The notes under the pieces: generated by a model
Seen by the model: only the letters and a program-made list of their open reading frames with translations
The model's database searches: none
Told to the model about the DNA's origin: nothing
Position numbers and translations under genes: made by a program
Assembly: GCA_021772195.1 (NCBI GenBank)
Contig: JAJFML010000116.1
Span: 1-6,767, forward strand
DNA length: 6,767 nt
Direction of reading: 5' to 3'
Source of the DNA: Chlamydiota bacterium
Lineage (GTDB): Bacteria; Chlamydiota; Chlamydiia; Chlamydiales; SM23-39
In this document: positions 1 to 5,783 of the stretch, in pieces
Position numbering within the stretch: the stretch's first letter is position 1
Layout of the letters: each line of letters starts with the position of its first letter

Positions 1-738
1 GGGAAGCTTCAAGCAAATCCTAGATCAAAGAAAAAAGTACTACCTTTCATCGACAAATTTGGCCTAGACACTTCCGAGTTTGAAAAAAATCCAACAGAAT
101 TTCTCTCTTTTAATGATTTTTTTACTCGTAAGTTAAAAGCGGGAGCGCGCCCTTTGGTGGAAGATAACCAAAGAGCTGTACTATTTGCAGACGCCAGATA
201 TCTTTTTTTTCCCAACATTTTTAAATCAGATGGCTTTCTTGTGAAAGGATCTTGTTTTTGCTTAAAAAAACTTTTAAATTGTGAAGAGCTGGCAGGTCAT
301 TATGAGTCAGGATCAATGGTAATTGCAAGGCTATGCCCTACCGACTATCATCGGTTCCATTTTCCCTTTGATTGTATACCTTCTAAGTCAAGGCTCATTA
401 ATGGTTATCTTTATTCTGTAAATCCTATAGCTCTCAAGAAAAATATCGATTATTTGACTGAGAACAAGCGTGAAATTACCTCTCTTGAATCGGATCTCTT
501 TGGAACAGTTCAATATATTGAGGTTGGGGCGACTAGTGTGGGATCTATTCATCAGACTTTTGAGGTGGGCAAAAAGTATAAGAAGGGAGATGAGAAGGGG
601 TATTTTTCTTTTGGAGGCTCTTGCATTATTCTTCTTTTTGAACCTGGGAAGATCACATTTGATGAAGATCTTCTTGCGGTTAAAGATATGGAAGTTCGCG
701 GGCTCTTTGGGCAGTCTTTGGGTACTACTTTAAAATAG
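1..738 (+). CDS. psd: Phosphatidylserine decarboxylase proenzyme, 5' end outside the window
   Basis: The enzyme decarboxylates phosphatidylserine to phosphatidylethanolamine at the inner membrane, using a pyruvoyl group made by self-cleavage. Frame 1 is open from the first base, so the start and roughly the first 50 residues lie outside; 245 codons are visible. Family signatures in order are SFNDFFTRKL, an Asp in FADAR (codon 190-192), FLVKG, DYHRFH with two conserved His (349-351 and 358-360), LYSVNP, the VGATSVGSI block, and the cleavage motif FGGSC. Ser at 619-621 is the expected precursor of the pyruvoyl group, and the product would split there into a large beta and a small alpha chain. 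The C-terminal EVRGLFGQSLG resembles the end of type II (Clostridium- or eukaryotic PSD2-like) enzymes, unlike the LGST type of E. coli. Cys follows the cleavage Ser where Thr is usual. The gene converges on nth with a 14-bp overlap. Confidence 0.93.
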   Translation, partial: GKLQANPRSKKKVLPFIDKFGLDTSEFEKNPTEFLSFNDFFTRKLKAGARPLVEDNQRAVLFADARYLFFPNIFKSDGFLVKGSCFCLKKLLNCEELAGHYESGSMVIARLCPTDYHRFHFPFDCIPSKSRLINGYLYSVNPIALKKNIDYLTENKREITSLESDLFGTVQYIEVGATSVGSIHQTFEVGKKYKKGDEKGYFSFGGSCIILLFEPGKITFDEDLLAVKDMEVRGLFGQSLGTTLK

Positions 739-1342
739 AACAGATGGGGCAAGCGTGGGCGTCATGGCCTCTTGCGGGGCAATGCTCTCTTGCAAAATAG
801 ATGATTTGAAGATGGAGCTTAATCCAAGCTTTTTTGGCAAAGAGTCTTTTTAGATCCTTCTCTGTCTCTTTAACATTTTTTCCATTACTTAAGTTCCAGC
901 GTTTTGCACACCGATGAATATGCGTATCTACAGGAAAGGCAGGTTCATTAAACGCTTGGCACATCACAACGGAAGCTGTCTTATGCCCTACGCCTGGCAG
1001 TTTTTCGAGTTCGTGAATTTCATCCGGTACTTTCCCTTCATACTCAGCAAGTAGTTTGTGAGAGAGGTTGTAGATAGCTTTGGATTTTGTAGGAGCAAGT
1101 CCAACGGGCCTGATAATATTTTCAATCTCTTGAATTGTAAGTTTGATCATTTTTTCGGGCGTATTCGCTTTTTTGAAAAGAGCGGGCGTGACCTTATTTA
1201 CGCTCGCGTCCGTTGCTTGAGCAGATAGTAAAACAGCGATTAATAGGGTATAGGTATCTTGGTGCTCGAGGGGGATTTTGGGATTGGGATAGAGCTGGTT
1301 TAAAACGGTTGAAATTATTTCAGCTCTCTCTTTTCTCGTCAT
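725..1342 (-). CDS. nth: Endonuclease III, DNA glycosylase/AP lyase
   Basis: This bifunctional glycosylase/AP lyase removes oxidised pyrimidines in base excision repair. The 205-residue product has the usual length for Nth (E. coli 211). Visible signatures are LLSAQATDASVN at residues 38-49, the helix-hairpin-helix LPGVGHKTA at 115-123 with catalytic Lys121, and VDTHI with catalytic Asp139. The C-terminal iron-sulfur region has only three cysteines, C188, C198 and C201 (C-X9-C-X2-C). The protein ends four residues after the last, whereas E. coli has four ligands in C-X6-C-X2-C-X5-C. I think this shortened form is a lineage variant, but that is from memory. The ATG overlaps the mnmE stop in an ATGA, so translation is probably coupled; only a weak GGGT lies upstream. 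The stop codon lies inside the psd 3' end on the other strand. No intrinsic terminator is visible. Confidence 0.96.
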   Translation of the reverse strand: MTRKERAEIISTVLNQLYPNPKIPLEHQDTYTLLIAVLLSAQATDASVNKVTPALFKKANTPEKMIKLTIQEIENIIRPVGLAPTKSKAIYNLSHKLLAEYEGKVPDEIHELEKLPGVGHKTASVVMCQAFNEPAFPVDTHIHRCAKRWNLSNGKNVKETEKDLKRLFAKKAWIKLHLQIIYFAREHCPARGHDAHACPICSILK

Positions 1343-2694
1343 TTACCCACACAAAATTTAGAAAAGATGGAAGATAAAATATCTTCGCTCACGTTGGTGC
1401 CAATGATTTCTGAAAGGGCATGTAAGGCCGATTTCATCTCTTCTGAGATGAGTTCGCAAGAGAGAGCATCTAGTAGTCCCTTTTTAACTGTATCGATGTG
1501 GGTTAGAGCTCTTTCAAGAGCTTGTTTATGACGCATTTCAGTAATTAGTAGCTGACCTTTTTCTGGAGGTCCTTTTTTCCAGATCATTTTATCAATTGTT
1601 TTTTTAAGCTCATCGATTCCCAAATGATTTTTTGCTGAAATATGGGCAGTGAAGGGGAAATCATATGCTCTCTTTGGAGCTTTAAGGTCGATTTTATTCC
1701 AGATAAGAAGAGTTTTTTTGGGATCTGTAAGGGTTAAGAGCTCTCTTTCTTCTGCGGTCTCTTCATCGTTTGCGCTCATGACAAAGAGAACTAGGTCTGC
1801 CTTTTTTAAAGCTTCCTTGGAGCGTTTAATTCCCTCTTTTTCAATCAATTTATCCGTTTTTCTAATACCTGCTGTGTCTATAAGGCGAAAGTGTAGCTGC
1901 CCAATCTTCAAGTCTTCTTCAATAATATCACGAGTTGTTCCCGCTTCATCGGTTACAATGGCTCTATCTTTACCTAAAAGGGCGTTCATCAAAGAGGATT
2001 TACCCACATTAGGTATGCCTATTAAAGAGAGTGAGATCCCCTCTTTCATGATTTTACCGTCATGGAATGTCTCAGTTAATTGTCTGATCTGATCTTGGAT
2101 GAGGGTGAGCTGATTTACAATCTCCTCTTGTGAGGCAAATTCAAGGCCTTCTTCGGGAAAATCGACCCAGGCTTCGAGTATGGCTGCAATATCGGTAAGA
2201 TTTTTTTGGAAAGAGTGAATGCGTTTTGAAAGGATTCCTTCGAGATGGCTTTCTGCAGCAGTTAAGGAGAGGTCATTTTGAGCGTGGATGAGTCCTTGTA
2301 TAGCTTCTGCTTGAGCGAGATCAATTTTTCCATTTAAAAAGGCCCGTAATGAAAACTCACCTGGACCTGCATTTCTAGCGCCTGCTTGCAGGATGCGGGC
2401 TAGAATTTTTTGAGTGCCTACCCTGCCACCATGGCAAAAAATTTCGACAGTATCTTCCCCTGTATAGGATTTAGGAGCGCGCATGACAAGCATAAGGACG
2501 TGGTCTAGAGAGAGGCCCTCCTTCGAAAGAATTTTTCCATATTTAGCTGTATGAGAGGCTATTTTTTCTACATTGCAAGAAAAAATTTTATTTGCAATTA
2601 GGGTCGCATCCTGTCCGGAAATACGAATAGCGCTTATCGCGGCATCTCCTGGAGCCGTGGTAATCGCAGCGATTGTGTCTTTAGTTGATTTCAT
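1339..2694 (-). CDS. mnmE: tRNA uridine-5-carboxymethylaminomethyl modification GTPase MnmE (TrmE/ThdF)
   Basis: MnmE works with MnmG to modify carbon 5 of the wobble uridine in several tRNAs, using GTP hydrolysis and a tetrahydrofolate-derived one-carbon unit. The 451-residue length matches the family. The N-terminal folate-binding domain starts DTIAAITTAPG. The inserted G domain has G1 GIPNVGKS (226-233), G2 GTTRD (252-256), G3 DTAG (273-276), G4 NKID (333-336) and G5 SAK (353-355). The helical domain ends in the family FCVGK tail with catalytic-type Cys448. All key residues are present. The start is fixed by homology: no in-frame start codon lies just upstream, and the conserved N-terminus begins at residue 7. 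There is no Shine-Dalgarno sequence; a TATAAT hexamer sits 7 nt before the ATG. The gene follows ruvA by 51 bp and is coupled to nth. Confidence 0.98.
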   Translation of the reverse strand: MKSTKDTIAAITTAPGDAAISAIRISGQDATLIANKIFSCNVEKIASHTAKYGKILSKEGLSLDHVLMLVMRAPKSYTGEDTVEIFCHGGRVGTQKILARILQAGARNAGPGEFSLRAFLNGKIDLAQAEAIQGLIHAQNDLSLTAAESHLEGILSKRIHSFQKNLTDIAAILEAWVDFPEEGLEFASQEEIVNQLTLIQDQIRQLTETFHDGKIMKEGISLSLIGIPNVGKSSLMNALLGKDRAIVTDEAGTTRDIIEEDLKIGQLHFRLIDTAGIRKTDKLIEKEGIKRSKEALKKADLVLFVMSANDEETAEERELLTLTDPKKTLLIWNKIDLKAPKRAYDFPFTAHISAKNHLGIDELKKTIDKMIWKKGPPEKGQLLITEMRHKQALERALTHIDTVKKGLLDALSCELISEEMKSALHALSEIIGTNVSEDILSSIFSKFCVGK

Positions 2695-2701
2695 GAGTAA
2701 G

Positions 2702-2731
2702 ATTATAGCTCTTTCAGGGGAGATATCTCAA
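2702..2731 (-). promoter_or_regulatory. Candidate sigma-70-type promoter for mnmE-nth
   Basis: On the minus strand, a TTGAGA -35 hexamer (2726-2731) and a perfect TATAAT -10 hexamer (2702-2707) are separated by 18 bp. Directly upstream is an A6-G-T6 tract (2735-2747) that resembles an UP element and overlaps the ruvA stop codon. A 10-bp perfect palindrome, GAGATATCTC (2720-2729), covers the -35 edge and could be an operator or chance. The -10 box is only 7 nt from the mnmE ATG, so transcription would start at or within a few bases of the start codon. The hexamers are seen directly; promoter activity is inferred. Confidence 0.5.
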
Positions 2732-2745
2732 TGCAAAAAACTTTT

Positions 2746-3327
2746 TTAAATCAGCTGTAAGGCAGATGGAATTAGGGTGTTTAAGCGCTCGTGATCCACT
2801 CGAGCTTTCTGGACAGCTTTTTTTGCTTGGTTAGGGTGATATCCCAAATTGATAAGAGCGTTGATCGCATCAAGAGAGAGTGTGTCAACATCATCAAGAT
2901 CTGCATCTGTTTTCATCTTCTCTAGAAAGCCCAGTTTATCTTTCATCTCAACAATCAGTCTAGTGGCTGTTTTCTTTCCAATGCCAGGCACTTTTGAGAT
3001 GACGCTAATGCTATCATTTTGAATAGCAGTATTAAAGGCAGGCAGGCCCAAATGCCCTACTAGAGCCAGGGCTGTTTTAGGGCCAATGCCTGATACAGTA
3101 TTGATGAGTTGAAAGAGATCACGCTCATGCTTTGATTAATATCCGTAGAGAGTTTGAGAGTCTTCGCGCACAATAATTGAGATGTATAGCTTCACTTTTT
3201 TGCCTATTTCAGGAAGCTCAGAAAAGGTGCTTAAAGGGGTTTTACATCTGTAGCCGATGCCAGCTACATCGAGAATAGTTGCCTCTGGAATTTTTTCTAT
3301 AAGTGTTCCGTTTAAATATTCGTACAT
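2746..3327 (-). pseudogene. ruvA: Holliday junction helicase subunit RuvA, interrupted by an in-frame TAA at codon 64
   Basis: RuvA binds four-way DNA junctions as a tetramer and recruits the RuvB motor for branch migration. Read through, the frame holds 193 codons, close to the family length of about 200. Codons 1-63 are a complete-looking OB-fold domain (MYEYLNG start, VAGIGY, REDSQTLYGY). Codon 64 is TAA (3136-3138). Codons 65-193 continue in the same frame as normal RuvA: ERDLFQL, first helix-hairpin-helix VSGIGPKT (78-85), second VPGIGKKT (113-120), and the RuvB-binding domain III with AINALINLGY. No indel is needed, so one TTA-to-TAA change explains the break. The next in-frame start-like codon is the TTG of codon 93, beyond the first hairpin, so reinitiation would give only a fragment. 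The start overlaps the end of ruvC by 16 bp, with GAGGAAG just upstream as ribosome-binding site. The break could also be a sequencing error. Confidence 0.9.
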
Positions 3328-3809
3328 GACTTCCTCATTTTTAGGGTGTGAGCGTGTGCGATTGCAAGAGCCAGTGCATCTGCTGCATCTTCCGGTTCTG
3401 GTATCGTTTTTAGTGAAAGAAGGGCTTTCGTCATTTTTTGGACTTGGCTTTTGCTTGCAGATCCATTTCCAACAACTGCTTTTTTCGCAACCGATGGCGC
3501 ATATTCGAAAAAAGGCACCTTGTTTTTTGCAGCTGCTAGAAGCACCATCCCTCTTGCCATTCCTAATTTTATCGCACTTTGAACATTTTTTTTCACATAC
3601 TGTGTTTCTGTAGAAATGGCGTCAGGTTGATATTTTTCAATTAAAGATTCAAGGCTCTCAAATAAGATGAGATAGCGCGATTCGAGTTTTGTTTTTGAGG
3701 GAGGTTTTATACAACCAAAGTCGATAGCGCGGTAGCTGCTAGTTACTTCAATAACCCCATATCCAGTGATGATTGTTCCGGGATCGATGCCCAAAATTAA
3801 TGTGCCCAT
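3312..3809 (-). CDS. ruvC: Crossover junction endodeoxyribonuclease RuvC
   Basis: RuvC is the dimeric metal-dependent resolvase that nicks Holliday junctions symmetrically, normally working with RuvAB. The 165-residue product is slightly shorter than E. coli RuvC (173). The RNase H-like fold shows its four acidic catalytic positions: Asp9 in GIDPGT, Glu68 in ISTETQY, and Asp141 and Asp144 in EDAADALALAIAHAH. The segment KKNVQSAIKLGMARG (about 73-87) is the typical junction-binding helix region. The gene is intact, unlike its partner ruvA just downstream, which it overlaps by 16 bp. The ATG has no clear Shine-Dalgarno sequence, and a TAATAT hexamer lies 7 nt upstream. It is the first gene of the leftward block and is divergent from the heptosyltransferase gene. 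Confidence 0.97.
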   Translation of the reverse strand: MGTLILGIDPGTIITGYGVIEVTSSYRAIDFGCIKPPSKTKLESRYLILFESLESLIEKYQPDAISTETQYVKKNVQSAIKLGMARGMVLLAAAKNKVPFFEYAPSVAKKAVVGNGSASKSQVQKMTKALLSLKTIPEPEDAADALALAIAHAHTLKMRKSCTNI

Positions 3810-3816
3810 TTTTAGG

Positions 3817-3845
3817 ATATTACCAAAGGATTGTATTTTTGTTCA
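3817..3845 (-). promoter_or_regulatory. Candidate promoter for ruvC in the divergent spacer
   Basis: On the minus strand, TGAACA (3840-3845, 4 of 6 matches to the -35 consensus) and TAATAT (3817-3822) are spaced 17 bp apart, 7 nt before the ruvC ATG. The geometry repeats that upstream of mnmE. An alternative -10, TACAAT, lies a little further upstream but has no matching -35. The sequence is AT-rich, so chance matches are likely. Confidence 0.35.
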
Positions 3846-3859
3846 GAAAATGGGAAAAT
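3831..3859 (+). promoter_or_regulatory. Weak candidate promoter for the rightward glycosyltransferase operon
   Basis: The 59-bp spacer at 3810-3868 must hold the start signals of the rightward operon unless they lie inside ruvC. The best match I find is TTGTAT (3831-3836), 17 bp, GAAAAT (3854-3859), with 3 and 4 matches to consensus. It would overlap the ruvC promoter candidate on the other strand, so the two could interfere. A weak AGG (3860-3862) is the only ribosome-binding hint before the ATG at 3869. Confidence 0.2.
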
Positions 3860-3868
3860 AGGTTCTAT

Positions 3869-4888
3869 ATGAAAGCAAAAAAAATAATCATACGTATGCC
3901 GAATTGGGTGGGAGATCTTGTAATGGCAACTCCCATTTTGGCAGAAGTCAGAAAGAAATTTCCCCGTGCGCATATCACTGCAATGTGTATAAAGCCGATC
4001 TGCGAGCTGTTAGAGCAAGATGAAAATATCGACGAGCTCTTCTGTTTTTCAAAGCAAAAATTTAGCTTCGATAGACGAGATGCAAAAAAAAATATTATCG
4101 AGAAGCTAAAGGCGGGAGAGTATGACCTAGGTATTTTGCTAACAAACTCATTTTCATCTGCATGGTGGTTTTGGCAAGGAAAAATAAAAAGAAGAATTGG
4201 TTTCAAAGATCATTTCAGAAGTTTCCTCTTAACAGATGGAGTAGCTATTCCCGAGAACAAGGAAAAGATGCATCAAGTAGAGATCTATAAAAAACTATTA
4301 AAGCCTTTAGGAATCACCTCTTCAGATGCTTTACCGAAGATCTATCTTTCGGATGAAGAGATAAAAAGAGCAAAAGAGCTCTTGTACCAGAGAGGATATG
4401 AAGACAAAAGACCTCTTATTGGCATCAATCCGGGAGCAGCTTACGGTGAGGCGAAATGTTGGCCTCCTGAGCGCTTTTCTGAGGTAGCTAGAAAAATTAG
4501 AGAAAAAGAAGACTACAATGTCGTTTTTTTTGGTGATGGCAAGACAGCTCCTCTCGTGAAAGAAATTACATCTGGTTTAGATGAGAGAGTCATCAATTTA
4601 GCGGGACTCACATCACTTCGAGAGCTTGCAAGCATTATACAGACATGCGATGTCCTTTTGACAAATGACAGCGGACCTATGCATATAGCAGCTGCACTTG
4701 GCACAGAGGTGGTTGCTCTTTTTGGCTCCACAAATGATACGAAAACAGGCCCCTACAAAAAAGGGGGCGTCATCAATAAAAAAGTAAAATGTTCTCCTTG
4801 CTACAAACGGACGTGCCCTATCGATTTTAGCTGCATGACGAGTATTCAGGTGGATGAAGTGATAGAGTTGATTAAAAAGCATGTTTAA
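3869..4888 (+). CDS. waaF: ADP-heptose:LPS heptosyltransferase, WaaF-like (GT9)
   Basis: GT9 enzymes of this type transfer heptose from ADP-heptose onto the LPS inner core on the cytoplasmic face of the inner membrane. The 339-residue product has the usual WaaF length and GT-B layout. The N-terminal acceptor domain opens with IIIRMPNWVGDLVMATP (the Asp16 position matches the catalytic Asp of WaaC/WaaF). RRIGFK lies at 108-113. The donor domain has INPGAAYGEAKCWP (186-199, Lys196) and NDSGPMHIAAALG (266-278). Four cysteines (308, 311, 316, 322) form the C-terminal SPC-CP-CM pattern known from WaaF. The start at 3869 was chosen over an upstream in-frame ATG at 3773 because that extension would run into ruvC antisense and lacks homology. 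The last 8 bp overlap the next gene. The exact sugar and acceptor are inferred; Chlamydiaceae LPS has no heptose, so the substrate in this lineage is open. Confidence 0.87.
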   Translation: MKAKKIIIRMPNWVGDLVMATPILAEVRKKFPRAHITAMCIKPICELLEQDENIDELFCFSKQKFSFDRRDAKKNIIEKLKAGEYDLGILLTNSFSSAWWFWQGKIKRRIGFKDHFRSFLLTDGVAIPENKEKMHQVEIYKKLLKPLGITSSDALPKIYLSDEEIKRAKELLYQRGYEDKRPLIGINPGAAYGEAKCWPPERFSEVARKIREKEDYNVVFFGDGKTAPLVKEITSGLDERVINLAGLTSLRELASIIQTCDVLLTNDSGPMHIAAALGTEVVALFGSTNDTKTGPYKKGGVINKKVKCSPCYKRTCPIDFSCMTSIQVDEVIELIKKHV

Positions 4889-5783
4889 AACAGTAAAACG
4901 CACACTATTACCCAACCCTTTACATACTACTTTAAGAAGAGCAAAAAAACAGGGACACAAAAGCTTTCTTTTGGGGTGGAATCGCGGCCTAGGAGATATT
5001 GCTTTAGGCTTATTTGCTATTGTAAAGCGCATAAAAGAGACTATTCCTGAGGCAGAAATAACCTTTCTCGTTCGTGAAAATCTTGAAGAGGGTTTTAAGC
5101 TTTTTGAAGGCGTAAAATGTCTTGTTGCGCCCAATTGGAAGAGGGGCGAGCCTTATGAATTGACAAGGACACTCTCATTGATGGGGATAGATGAGAAACA
5201 TTATGATGTTGTGATTGATTGGCCCGAGTCCTGGTGGGTTAATTCTCAATTAGGAAAAGTAATTCCAAAGCTAAAATGGGATCCTAAGTGGGACAGTCTC
5301 TACAGAAAGTTTGATCTCGACCCAAACCTATCCTATGTAGGGATGCAGATTAGCGCTGAGACAAATTACGGCCAGTGGAGAAATTGGCCAAGAGAAAAAT
5401 GGTTTGAGCTCATTGACCTATTGTCTCATGAGAAAGATGTGAGAGTGCTACTTTTTGGCTTTGGGACTGATCCCAAAATAGAAAACAAAAATGTGATTGA
5501 TCTGCGTTCAAAAACAAATCTATTTGAACTCCTTTCTTTAATTAAGAACCTCTGCACTGATCTTGTGTTGCCTGATTCTGGCATTCTATCTATGGCCTAC
5601 TATCTAGATGATTCTTTCCCCCTAAATATTGTCTCATTATGGGCACATCATAATCATGGGATATTGAAACAAGGAGTAGAGTCCCCTAATCCCAGGATCA
5701 CCCATTCGCCTCTCTTTGGTGGATATAAGAACCTCTCCTTGCTAGAGGCTGAAAGAGTAAAAAAACATCTGATTTTGAAATGA
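4881..5783 (+). CDS. Divergent GT9-like glycosyltransferase, acceptor unknown
   Basis: The 300-residue product looks like a distant relative of the heptosyltransferase before it. Supporting features are GWNRGLGDIALGLFAI (32-47), matching the N-terminal G-GD loop, a following IPEAEITFLVREN segment like the second strand of GT9 proteins, the donor-side block MQISAETNYGQWRNWPREKW (155-174) in the place of NPGA-KCWP-ERF, VLLFGFGTD (189-197), and LPDSGILSMAYYL (230-242) in the place of NDSGPMHIAAAL. The canonical His and the Lys of the donor site are not conserved, so the donor sugar need not be ADP-heptose. There is no signal peptide or membrane helix. A basic N-terminus (residues 3-27) could favour membrane association. 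It overlaps the previous gene by 8 bp and the next by 4 bp, with no visible Shine-Dalgarno sequence, so coupled translation is likely. Family membership is moderately sure; function is not. Confidence 0.7.
   Translation: MFKTVKRTLLPNPLHTTLRRAKKQGHKSFLLGWNRGLGDIALGLFAIVKRIKETIPEAEITFLVRENLEEGFKLFEGVKCLVAPNWKRGEPYELTRTLSLMGIDEKHYDVVIDWPESWWVNSQLGKVIPKLKWDPKWDSLYRKFDLDPNLSYVGMQISAETNYGQWRNWPREKWFELIDLLSHEKDVRVLLFGFGTDPKIENKNVIDLRSKTNLFELLSLIKNLCTDLVLPDSGILSMAYYLDDSFPLNIVSLWAHHNHGILKQGVESPNPRITHSPLFGGYKNLSLLEAERVKKHLILK

Noticed and set aside
749..775. Possible terminator hairpin (GCAAG / CTTGC) after psd
   Set aside because: The stem is only 5 bp with a 17-nt loop, has no T-run after it, and lies inside the conserved cysteine region of nth.
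1649..2092. Plus-strand open frame of 147 codons inside mnmE
   Set aside because: It is antisense to the MnmE G domain, and its Ser-rich composition is what the opposite strand of such a gene yields.
2735..2747. A6-C-T6 tract as a ruvA terminator
   Set aside because: The arms pair only A with T and leave almost no loop, so a stable hairpin is unlikely; an UP-element-like role for the mnmE promoter fits better.
2746..3327. Two separate small genes (3136-3327 and 2746-3051) or a frameshift in ruvA
   Set aside because: The two open stretches are in the same frame, and the 84 bases between them translate as RuvA apart from the single TAA. A nonsense codon in one gene fits better than two genes or an indel.
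3257..3613. Plus-strand open frame of 118 codons over ruvC and ruvA
   Set aside because: It is antisense to two recognised genes and shows no motif.
3773..3868. N-terminal extension of the heptosyltransferase by 32 residues
   Set aside because: It would overlap the ruvC start region on the other strand, and the conserved protein begins at the ATG at 3869.
4613..5134. Minus-strand open frame of 173 codons
   Set aside because: It lies antisense across the junction of two well-supported glycosyltransferase genes and its translation resembles no family I recognise.
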